A stretch of 32,179 bases of DNA from contig NW_022985584.1 of the NCBI RefSeq assembly GCF_010093815.1, forward strand, positions 30,145 to 62,323, given 5' to 3'. The stretch comes from Pseudovirgaria hyperparasitica (lineage: Eukaryota; Ascomycota; Dothideomycetes; Acrospermales; Acrospermaceae). A program made the translations under genes and the position numbers. The notes beneath the pieces were generated by a model. That model was not told the origin of the DNA and searched no databases. It worked only from the letters and a program-made list of their open reading frames with translations. Positions 10,431 through 20,448 of this stretch are shown piece after piece. Numbering within the stretch: position 1 is the first letter of the stretch; every line of letters starts with the position of its first letter.

Positions 10431-11380
10431 GTGTCTCTACACTCATCTAAACTGATAGACGACTGCTTCATACCTTTACACCTACCTAAGCTTATGCGAC
10501 ATGTCTGGATACCGTGTATTCTCTTCAAAGAGGGCCCTCATACTGAAAACGACGACCTACGCGATCCTGATATCATTCTAGCGGAACACAAGAGACGGAC
10601 ACATCAACCGCTATCGCCAAACTGTGAGAAGGTAGAGCTTCCTGGGTTTCCAGTTCCTGTTCTTAGATATAGGCCGGAAAACGCTGTCTATACGGGATTC
10701 CTGGTTGTAGGAGGGGGAGGTGTGTACGATAATTCACATCTACATTCAAAATACCATGCGCATATGGCGAACTCCCTCATGTGCGAACTACTTGTACCTC
10801 AGTATCGTTCAGCGGTTCAGGAGCCCTTCCCAGCGAGCCAGAAAGATATTAGCGCTGCTTTAGACTGCTTTCTAGACTTATTCAGAGGACGAAAGACTAT
10901 ACTCATCGGTGAAGTACATGATAGCTATATAGATCTACCAGGCTAAGCTAACTGGTTATAAAGTCTTTCGGAGGGTCGCTCTTACATAATGCCTTATGTT
11001 GGACTAGATGCGATATCGAGTCTACTTCTCGGCTCGAAGAAAAAGACGAGGATAGGAACGCCGACCGTTTCCTTGCATTCTTCGATATAATCAATCCCAA
11101 TCAAGAGGCAGAGTCATAGTATGCTCAGTGCTCGCCCTCGGCACAGACCCTTCCAGGAAGCCTACCTCCGGCTCAATCTATTTATGCTGAAGCAGAGTGC
11201 ATCTCCCAAGATGTCGTGGCGATGCACCGGATGTGGCACCCTAGCTTAGTTGTTCTCACTCCGGTGCCGGATGTCGATCATGGCTTCCTATTTGGTGAAC
11301 AGGAGGGTGATTTACCGGAGACAGTAAAATTTCTGGCGATGTTTCGACACGGCCCGCCAAGACAGTTGGTAGAACCATGA
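10431..11380 (+). pseudogene. Alpha/beta-hydrolase (esterase/lipase-like), two exons, interrupted by TAG
   Basis: Exon 1 runs to 10913 (first in-frame ATG 10494) and exon 2 is 10964-11380. The 50-bp intron (GTACAT...GCTAAC...AAAG) rejoins the nucleophile motif exactly as GESFGGS. Order of features: an oxyanion-region GFLVVGGGGVY where HSL-type esterases have HGGG; YHAHMANSLMCELLVPQYRSAVQEPFPASQKDI; GESFGGS; LPPAQSIYAEAECISQD, where the usual catalytic Asp aligns with Glu; and VDHGFLFG with the catalytic His. TAG at 11117-11119 breaks an otherwise open exon 2. The oxyanion His is lost and Asp appears replaced by Glu, so even an unbroken product would be atypical. An upstream first exon cannot be excluded. 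Substrate unknown. Confidence 0.6.
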
Positions 11381-14300
11381 AGACCAGCGAGGTTGACCAG
11401 GACTGGGCATAAACTGGTAGCTTATGTCTTTGTCGCCGAACATGACCTTGAAGACCGATCTGACAATCCTTGTGTGTTAATAAGTGGGTGAGATTGCGGG
11501 GCAAGAGGATGTCGTGTATATGTCTGCATAGGCCTCTTAGCTATCGAGAAGGGATGCGACGGGGGCAAATTTAATCACCTGGAATTTGTGGGGCGCTACC
11601 GGTCTATCTTCCAATAGCTCGCTGAGTGTACACGTACGTAGCGAGTAGTGCGTACGGTTATATTGGCCCAGCCAGTTCTGTATCCTCTGATCACGGAGGA
11701 GTGGTCCCTTTAGAAGGTATGATGACCGTCGAGGGCTCGGATGTGCGGCTACTTCGTACGTAGCTCTAGGCTCTTTGAGCTGTGAATGGCTCTGCCTAGA
11801 TACTGGTATCTTTCGTTTGATACTGGTGGACCTGCCGCTCCTTAAAATCATCACGATATATAGTTCGTCCACAACAGTGGCATAATGTGAGACTTAATAT
11901 AATACTCTGTTCAGGGAGATATCTTTTTAACACAGGCACGTGAATTCTAGACGCGCGCGAGAGCAACACATCTAGATATCTCAATCTATTTTCGTTCTTC
12001 CGCACCAAGCCCAGCCAACTCGGCATCTCCGCCTGCATCAGGTGGCCAATGGAATCTCATGGGATCAAAACTACGGCTGAGTTGCAGGCATTCGACCCCT
12101 TAGTCTCGCCCTAGATCTTTTGGGTACCAAGTTTCAATGGTGCGCATCTACAAGTCCGCTGAAATCTCGAATCTTTCGAGTCCGGGCACAGGTATATTCC
12201 ATCCCAACAGGTCGTCCAACTCTGCCTGCTTTGCGCGTGCATCCCAGATACCGACCACACACTGCGCTATGCTAGAAGGTCGGCTTCTTTTCAATTCGCT
12301 CCCCGATCAAGCCACCTCGCCGGGTCGGCTTTGCTAGCCAGTGACCTACTCTTGTCTAACGTCTTTGAAGGGGGGAGATCTACAACAGCTCTTGATGCCT
12401 CTCATACATTAATTACAGCAACGCCAATACTGTCATGGCTCGGCGAGACTATGAGTCTGACGAGAATCACGACATAGGATAACATGCTTATGTTCGCGTG
12501 GCCGATAATCCTCTGGACGCATATTAATCGAGTACCCACGGTCTATAAATCTTCACGAGACTTTGGTCATGACACTTACGTTGTCTTGCGAATATTGTCG
12601 GTAGGTCAGGCTAGATCTGCAGACCTTCTCGATGTTAACTAAGTCATAGCGCTCGAAAACAGAAGTGCAGTCCAGAGCAACCGCAATGTGCAGCATGCCT
12701 TAAAATTCAAAAGAAGTGCACTTATCTTGGACGTAAAAGGTATCAACGCAAAAGGGTTTCACATTCCCATGTTCTCGACTACCCTTGGCAATCTTCATCG
12801 GAGCTATACTTTATAGCTCGGAATCCGAAAGGGCGGATGCCCGCACCATACCGTCCGGAACTCTTATCGATGAATACGTAGGTAGGAAAGGAAGTAAAGA
12901 TCGAAAGTAAGATTACTTCCAAGGAGTATCTGGCATACTTACGACCTGGCTGGGGTATCGATACCGAAGACTCAAAACATCCCAGCAGGGAAATCAATCA
13001 CTCGTGTGCACCGAATTGCGCACTCAAAAAGAAGCAAGTGCTCGGAGAAGAGTGTCTAGCGAGGTACTAGAGAAGAGCAGAAGCATCCCTGGCGACGAGC
13101 ATCCGGACACGCTGTAAATTATCAGACGGCAACCCTGCATCCGGAAAGGGACGCACCTCATTCGGGTAACCCGGGGCCTCGCTTATGGTTTCGCCTCTAC
13201 GCCCGAATAGGCAATCGACCTCAACGTTTACCATAAAAACGCCCTCCCTCTCACCGTCATCGTTTTTCCTTCTCAGCCTTTTCTCTCTATTCCTATCCCT
13301 CCGTCCATGCCCCTCTCACCTGCTCCAACTGCTCTCATTGGGCCTCAACGAATCCTCCATCAGGCATTTTTGCAAACCCCGCCGCCGCCTCATCGCCGCA
13401 CTGCCTCCTTTCGCCCTATCATTTCACTCCTATTCAGGCACTGATGTCCAGCTTTTCGTGCCATGACGATTGCGGATGCGGAAAGTAAGTTTCAGCTCAC
13501 ATTCGCACTCGTTCAGCGGCCCCTCTGCTTTCTATTACTATGGCTCTCGTACGTACACTCTCGCTGTTCGTTTTTCTTCGCTGCATGCTCTCCTCCTTCT
13601 CTCGCTAAATGCTTGCTCACCTCTCGCCAGTGACGGCTACAGTTAAGGGGCGAAGCGCTCTACCCGCTGCATAGCCATACCCGTATGCGGTCTTACGAAA
13701 CCTTTTCCCTGCTCCGGGCTTGCCGATAGTGTTTCCTGCACCCTTTCCTATCCCTATTTTGAGCGAGCAAATGCGTGGCTCACACGCTATCGTCTCAGCC
13801 CTGGCACGGCTACATTGCGCCCCGCCCCTTCAGTCGAATACGCAGAACCAATCCTTCAGGCAGTGACGTGGACATTCACATGCATGGCACACTGATCAGC
13901 ATGATACTCCACCTCGCATGATGCATACGGTGTTGTAACATTAAAATGCAACCAAAAGGGGGCCGACACCTGAAATCTGCCAGCTGATAGCTCGGGGATG
14001 GCCGCAGGCGTGCCACAAAAGGCAAACGAAGTTCCGAAGTCCAGTCACCGGACCATGAAGCGCCGTCGACGGATACCACAGATTCATGGGTTATTTGGCA
14101 CAGACTCATCTTATGGGAGAGGGTGCTTGACGATCGAAGAAGAAGCTAGCGATCGGTGGTTTCATTCGAGGTGATATGGACACCTGGACAGCTGAAAGAC
14201 GCCCAAGGCGCCTAAGACCAGGTCACAGTGACTGTTTTCTAACCAATCGCTGGATGAGCTAGGCTGATTTTTGATACTACGAGTCCATCTACGCCGCTTG

Positions 14301-14475
14301 GTAGCGTGATACGAGTGTCTTTTCAAGGCGCTGGTGCTGACAAGCATTGAGCCCGCCCGCCTGCCCCTGCAGAGAGTGCCTTGCGTTGCTCGCTACGCCC
14401 CTTACAGTCATTTCCACAATAGATGCGGTATTAATGCAGGTTCCTTATTCTTAGGCAACCATGTCGACCGCAACA
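11381..14475. other. About 3.1 kb without a supportable gene
   Basis: Several open frames (11537-11872 minus, 11796-12038 minus, 12137-12337, 12779-12997 minus, 13185-13466, 13876-14109 minus, 14162-14347 minus) show no recognisable domain. Positions 13230-13440 are strongly C/T-rich, like a fungal promoter or 5' leader. A small Cys-containing frame with an intron-like GTAAGT follows at 13443, but it was too short to call. Confidence 0.4.
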
Positions 14476-14481
14476 TATAAA
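14476..14481 (+). promoter_or_regulatory. TATA box upstream of the Myb/SANT gene
   Basis: TATAAA lies 81 bp upstream of the ATG at 14562, on the same strand as an intact multi-exon gene. Confidence 0.5.
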
Positions 14482-14561
14482 GCGACGCCGCTCAGTCTGG
14501 GGAGAGGATTACTCGTTCAGACTCCTCGTAGTTAGAGAAGTTACTAGATCGCCACTTCACA

Positions 14562-16691
14562 ATGGCGTCTTCTTGCAGCATCTCTTTATTAGCCCCTTCG
14601 TTTCCTATAAAAATTGTTCCTTACGATCCTTTAGCGCCCAAGCCCAACCCGAAATCCAAGAGCAAAGCAAAGGCGAAAATCAAGACAGCCGAGCACAACC
14701 ATTCCGAAACCGTCTCCTTTAAAGACCGTGGAGAGTGGTTTGATATCGACGATTTCCCAATGCCAGATTCCAATGCATCGCTCTCTCTTAATCCAGGAGT
14801 GCACCCTCGGTTCGAAGTTGCAGTCCCTTCCGGCTCGCCACATCAAGGTATTACTCACCCACTGAACGTTACAAGCCGATAGAACTCCGCTAATATATGG
14901 ACGTAGATGTCGTCGGTGGAGTTGGCGCTGCCTTCTTACCGGACGAGCCAGAGCACTGCCAGTCCGGCCAGGAATCACTTGACGATGGAGGGACAGGCAA
15001 CGCTACTGATGTCACGAAGACGAATTCGGCTACAAACGAGTTGCTTGGACGCAGCCCAGGTAAGTATATGGGTAGATCGTGGTGCCCATTTACTGATTAG
15101 CGATAGAATTTCCATTAAATTTAGAGGGTGACGTAGCCGAAGATCACAGTATAATGCACGTTGAGCCCAGCGACAGAGCGTCAGACTACCAAGCGAACGG
15201 TTACAACGAGGCTGCTGGCACTGAAGGATACCATGCCATACAGTATAGCGATCCCGACACAGTTGGCATGCGCGCTCTCTCCGTAGAGGATATGGAAGTT
15301 GTGCGTCATAGTGAGTAATATCCTAGTAGAATTAAGGAGCCCATTTTGACGTCTTCAAAGAGAGACCACCAGCCGAGGATGAACCACTCTTTAGCGATAT
15401 TGGCGTAACAAGCGGACCGCCAATAATACGCAAACGAACGCACTCTTTATCTACTGATACGATAATCTCCCCAGCAGAAGTGGTGGATCTTACGTCGAAA
15501 CCGGAGCTGGAAGAACGTCGTTTAGCGAAGCGGCGAAGGCTGGCTAAGCAGCGGGTAGAGAACCTCATACTCGATCCTGTATCCATGCCCAAGTCAACGC
15601 CTTTGCCAAGCCCTAGCAGCCAAGTTCCCTCTCCTAGAGCCAGCAACGGTCCTAGACCTGATTTTCCAGAGTGTAACGACAAAGGCGATGGTGCTGAATC
15701 CCCAGGCCTTTACTCCTCAAGACAATCCATCTCTCCTTTTGAAGGAACAGTGAGCGAACAAGATATCAATCCGGATTCAGACAGGCGTGAGAAGAGTAGA
15801 AAAGGCAGACGTAGTGAAGTTGGGGAAAGCCATAGGGACGAACTCAATCAGGTCGACGTGTCCTACGGAGCTTCAGCGACACCTCCTCAGCGACATAACC
15901 CTAGCAATCGTTCGGTCCAGGAGAGACCGCGCGGTCGACCACAGACTCATCTTAAACCACAGAATGGGAGCACAGTCTTTAGGAAGACATCACGACAACT
16001 AACATCACCCCCATCACAACAGCTATCTGGGCCAAGAGCGGATAGCACAGCACGGATCAGTCGGATCGGTCCCCCGCGAACCTTTTCCACAGGAGCAAAG
16101 GCAGCATATGATTCTAGTATCTACCGCGGAACCAGCGACTACGAGTTAATGGATATTGCGCATTACTATTGCGACGTACCGAATGACTCGCCTATTATTA
16201 CAGCAACCGTCTATTGTGCCGACGTAATGTCAGCATTGTATGCAAAGTCATCAGCGCTTAGATGGAACTTGCTTGGTAACAAAGGCGAAGTCATCCGAAC
16301 GATTAAGTTATCATCAGATTCATGGTTGGTAATAGGATACCGGCATGACGATTGCGGTGCGCCAAAATTATGTAGCGGTCGAGGCTCGATGCAGCGAAGC
16401 ACGGATAGGGAGACTGGCCGCCACAGTAATGCCATCAACTATGACGCCGTCCATCCAGAAACATACGGAAACGAGAAGTACGAGGATGAAGATGAAGACG
16501 TGAGCGACAATGGCTATATGCTCTCAGGCAAACGAACACATGTACCGTGGAAAGAGTCGGACGGACAGCGCTTACTGTCGTACAAGGACAAGATGGGCTT
16601 GGACTGGGATGACATAGTTTTTCGTTTCCCAGGTCGGTCGGTGGGCGCCGTAAAACTCCGCTACTACACATTGCACAAGAAGGATTCGTAA
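14562..16691 (+). CDS. Nuclear protein with C-terminal Myb/SANT-like domain, four exons
   Basis: Exons 14562-14847, 14907-15059, 15125-15310 and 15361-16691 join through introns of 59, 65 and 50 bp (all phase 1; donors GTATTA, GTAAGT, GTGAGT) into 651 codons with no internal stop. The N-terminal two-thirds is low-complexity and acidic or Ser/Pro-rich, with a basic KPNPKSKSKAKAKIK patch and an ERRLAKRRRLAKQR nuclear-localisation-like segment. A folded-looking block (YELMDIAHYYCDVPNDSP onward) follows. Residues about 603-651 form a Myb/SANT-type repeat (PWKESDGQRLLSYKDKMGLDWDD, FRFPGRSVGAVKLRYY), with the tryptophans and FPGRS turn seen in fungal Myb-like DNA-binding domains. Probable role: DNA or chromatin binding in the nucleus; target unknown. 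It ends about 0.85 kb before the Gypsy element. Confidence 0.75.
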
Positions 16692-17536
16692 GGCTATTGC
16701 GATGTCCTCGACCTACCACTTCCCACCAAGATCGAACTCTCGCCTTGTTGAGGTTGGAGCATTTACGGGTGAAAAGGAGCGTACGGTGGATGCTAAGCTT
16801 TGCTATCTCGTTTTTACTAGATTATGCATAGACTTGGCGCAAAGAGTTATATAACTCCGTCCCACTTCGTCGCTCGTCTCTCTTCAGGTTATGTCGATTT
16901 TGATTAGTTTCAATAGTCGGGCATCTTCACGGTGCTGCCATCTGCCTCTAGGGATTCCTGCTTGAGATCTGGACTTCTTTCTATAGCCTTTTGTGGCATG
17001 ATGCAAATCCCTGGAAATGTTAGGCAAAGCTCGGCTACCAGAAGTTCTATGAATAACGGAGGTCCCGATTCCAGACCCCTGAGGGTGCCAACGGGGTCCG
17101 AAACCGGCCCCGATGCCTAGTCATCCCCTGTCATCGTTTAGTATCTATAGCTTAGTATGGCAGTTGTTCGCTCCTCTACCAACAGGAACTGTTTCTGTAA
17201 GTCGAGCACTCTCCCCATAATACCGCCGAGGATGCGAACGTGAAAGGTTCTTGTGGAAGCACAACGGCTCTGGAGCCATCACTTGCAACTGCATTGAAAA
17301 AGTTTCTTCTCTGTCAAAGCGCCCGCGCCTGCCATTGCCTGACAGCTGCTTTAAAACGACCTTGCGGCGCCAAGTAATGCGTAGAGCTAAATTTAGTCGA
17401 TGAATCAGACTAATCAGCGCTCGTTTACTGGCGCCGATAGAAGTGTGCTCGCCATCTGGGCCAATAAGGCTTGCGGGAATAACGTCGATACTAATCATCA
17501 GCCTTGGCGTCAAGTGCTGTTAGTCCCTATCCTCCA
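16692..17536. other. Intergenic up to the Gypsy element; one unassigned frame
   Basis: A minus-strand frame at 17513-17145 reads coherently at its start (MISIDVIPASLIGPDGEHTS, RALISLIHRLNLALRI) but matches no family I recognise. It is probably a remnant whose other parts were displaced. Nothing else is supported here. Confidence 0.3.
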
Positions 17537-17668
17537 TGTAGGAATTTAGGTAGATTTTACGTGGTAAACTTGATTGCCCGTTCTATCTAGTCTACTTATC
17601 TACTATATATACCTAGCCTACGCTGAGTAAGATTTGAGTAATGGGGATTACCTAATATGAATCCCACA
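17537..17668 (-). repeat. 3' LTR of the Gypsy element
   Basis: This 132-bp unit is TGTAGGAATTTAGG...AATCCCACA on the plus strand (TGTGGGATTC...TTCCTACA in element sense). It differs from the other LTR only near 17651 (C versus T). The LTRs are unusually short for a 9.2-kb element and contain none of the GTCAA/TTGAC motifs. Confidence 0.93.
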
Positions 17669-17681
17669 TCTTCCCCCTCCT
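17669..17681 (-). promoter_or_regulatory. Gypsy polypurine tract
   Basis: In element sense, AGGAGGGGGAAGA abuts the TGTGGG start of the 3' LTR, the expected position for plus-strand priming. This confirms that the left LTR is the 3' one and that the antisense gene lies inside the element. Confidence 0.8.
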
Positions 17682-17733
17682 GATTATACGAGCTCCTGCG
17701 AGGCGTCAAAGACGATTGACGGAGTCTAACTCA

Positions 17734-17742
17734 TATAATAAA
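17734..17742 (+). promoter_or_regulatory. TATA-like box for the antisense gene
   Basis: TATAATAAA lies about 200 bp upstream of the antisense gene's ATG, between the dyad at 17705 and three TTGAC half-sites at 17885, 17905 and 17931. The position suits a dedicated plus-strand promoter. This is a motif-level call only. Confidence 0.35.
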
Positions 17743-17936
17743 GAGAGGTAGGCGTGTAAAATCTCTTCAACGCTAGGCCATATCCAGTAACACGTCGCGT
17801 AAGGGGGGGTGGTCCGAGCTTGTTTTGGCGCTGAATAGTCACCTTCACCATTGACGTATCCTGCCAACTTCAACCTCACATTACTTGACCATTTCGCCTT
17901 TTTCTTGACCTTTTTCTATACCAAACTCGTTTGACA

Positions 17937-20179
17937 ATGTCTGAAAACACTGCTGAAACTCCTGCGCGCTCAGAAATTACCCCAATTGATGTTGTGATCT
18001 CAGGTATGTGAACTTCAGCTTCACCTTTTCTTTTTAACTTGACCTTCCTACAGCGGACATGGTTATAAATGATGACCTTCGTCATGCCTTTTCGCGAGGT
18101 GGGATAGACGAGAGGTCGCTTGACGACATGATGGCAGAACATGCCCGCGCTCCCGATAGTAGGTCAAGTTCTTTAGTAGTTCTAGCCTAGGCTGACCTAT
18201 ACAGTTCGTGAGAGCTATTTAGAGATGGCTCATGGCTACCTGTATCCACGGGGTCCTTGGGGTTCGCCATTTTTCCGCAATCCAGGCCTAGAAAACGAGG
18301 CTTCGAATCAACTGAATGAAGAGAACAACCAGGCCCTTGGAGCTGAGGTTCCACAGGTTAAGATCTTGGTCCCTGTGATTCCGCAGGAGTTGGCAATCGC
18401 CATTGACGAGACTGTTCCTGAAACAGAAGGTAGTTTCGCTCAGTCCTTCTCTTTTCAAAAACTTTATTAACCTGTGTGGTTCCTATAGGTCAAGTTATAG
18501 ATCACGATTCTGCGCCAACTGATCTTGACGAGCCTTTTGAAACTCCTACCAAGCCTAACAGGTTCGAGAATCTTTCAGATGACTCTGACGATGTCTTTGA
18601 TCCTGAAAAGGAAGGAGCTTTGAGCTCTGGGCTATCAGACCTTGACAGCGATGCGATAATGGAAATTGACGAGCTTGATGAAGCAGTTGCTCTCAAGGCA
18701 GGCAAGAAAGGTGAATCTCTAAGCCTTAATTGGGTTTTCAATTTCCTAATATCATCATAGGCCTTCGTCCTAAGGCACCTAGGACTCCTAAGAAGGTCCG
18801 CAAGGCCGTGAGGACTCTGTCAAAGTTGTTTGACAGCCCTAAAACTCGCTCCATGACTTCCTCATTGGCCTTAACAGGTCTCGGAAGTCCTAGCAAGATC
18901 GTGAAGAAGGCTCCTATCAAGCGTAAGGGGTCTGCAGCTTCTCGCAAGGTCAGCGCGGCATCAGAGACTGCGGCAACTGAACTTGACAGCTATGGCGGTG
19001 CCGAGATCATGGTGAAAGGCCGGTCAGGCCTCAGTGTTCATCCTGACTACTACTTCTTTTCGGGGAAATCGGCAGAGTTCGCGCAGTGGTTGGCCCGTCG
19101 GCGTAGGTCTTCTTCCTGTTAATTGCCTTTGACGGTCAGCTAACTTGACCTAGGGGAGATGTTCTCGGATCCTCCCATCTCAGTGCCGTTCTGCCAGGAA
19201 TTCGTTGATGGCTTGATCAAGGCGTATACTGGCGGTCAACATGCCTCGATTCCGAAGGATCTGCTTCCGTTTTGTATGACGGATAAGTTTGATGACTGCT
19301 GCTATCCCCAGGATATCGCAGCAACAGTAGGACAGATCTTTCGGGATCCCGAGAAACGACTGGATGGGAAGTATCCGTATACCATTCCTGCCGTCCTAGG
19401 CATGATGGCTCGTGGCGCGTTCTGGCACTTCGGTGATAGCGCCTGTGGATCCTGTTCTGCCGGCAAAGGTGTCTTCAAGGAGTGTGTGCAGCTTTTTCCC
19501 AATGGGTTCCTACTGTTTGAAGGTACTTGTTTGAATTGTTTCCACCAAGGAAATGGGAAATTCTGCAGCATGTCACGTCGTAAGTCACTCCCTTATGTTG
19601 TCAAAGGCCTTTGACGGGGCTAATTGTGTATCCACAGTATACCGGGGCGAGCGTAACGTCATTGAGAAGCTTCAGCGTGCCGAACAGTCTTCTTTTGTGG
19701 AAAAGACCAAGTCCACTGGCAGGTATTCGGCTGCCCAGCTTCGTCAAAAGAAGTTGTCAGGTCTCAAGGAGACCAGGTCAAACTCTGCGGCTGGTCCTTC
19801 GCTCGTGAGTCAGGTTTTCTATCTCGTGTAATCTCTAGCTAATTAAAAGGTCACAGCCATGATAGAATGGATGTATCACGGCGGTCCAGAGGTTCTCGTT
19901 CCTGGCTATGATGATATCATGCCTCCCGACCCGAGTATCATCCCCACTCGTCCTATACAGGACATAGATGACGAAGGTCTTCCGCTTGACGAGGCTGTTG
20001 AGGGTTGGTTTGCTCTTCCGACAAACGCGTTTGGCGAGGCTGGTCGTACGCCTCAAGGGTTGCCATGCCGGTTCCTGATCGAGGATGGCATGCCCAAGGA
20101 GAGTAAGAAGGTCCTGGTGAAGTTCGCGAAGAATATGAACTTCAGTCGTCGTAAATCCGCTTTGAGGGTCCAGGGCTAG
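17937..20179 (+). CDS. Antisense cargo gene: eight-exon protein with DUF3716-like Cys module
   Basis: Exons 17937-18003, 18054-18158, 18205-18429, 18489-18710, 18761-19102, 19154-19579, 19638-19804 and 19850-20179 join into 628 codons without a stop. Introns are 45-59 bp; the first six are phase 1 and the last phase 0. Residues about 130-205 are acidic (LSDDSDDVFDPEKE, SDLDSDAIMEIDELDE). About 207-280 are basic (RPKAPRTPKKVRKAVRTL, KKAPIKRKGSAASRK). About 418-458 hold C-x2-C-x9-C-x14-C-x2-C-x8-C (CGSCSAGKGVF, GTCLNCFHQGNGKFCS), closely resembling fungal DUF3716. Acidic, basic and zinc-ligand-like segments suggest a nuclear nucleic-acid binder; function is not known. It is convergent with pol (270 bp between stops), and its start is 268 bp inside the 3' LTR. 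Proposed, not shown: it binds the GTCAA-N6-TTGAC dyads, several of which lie in and before it. Confidence 0.8.
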
Positions 20180-20448
20180 GTCGACGACGTCTCTTTTGTG
20201 TTGATACCCCTTCTCCTTGAGCGTCAAAGGGCGTTGACGGCTTTTCTTTTGTGTCTGGTTGGGTTGCGGTTCTTAGGTAGCGATTTTAGACTTGAATAGT
20301 ATCATCACAAGTCCACATCTTCTTTCTTTGACCTCCTGGTGATTCCTATGGCTCGTCAACCTTCGTTGACGGCCATGTGTATGAGTAATGAGTGAATGGG
20401 AGATCAATAATGGTGTGTACATAGGAGATATTCAAGGAAAGACTGAGG

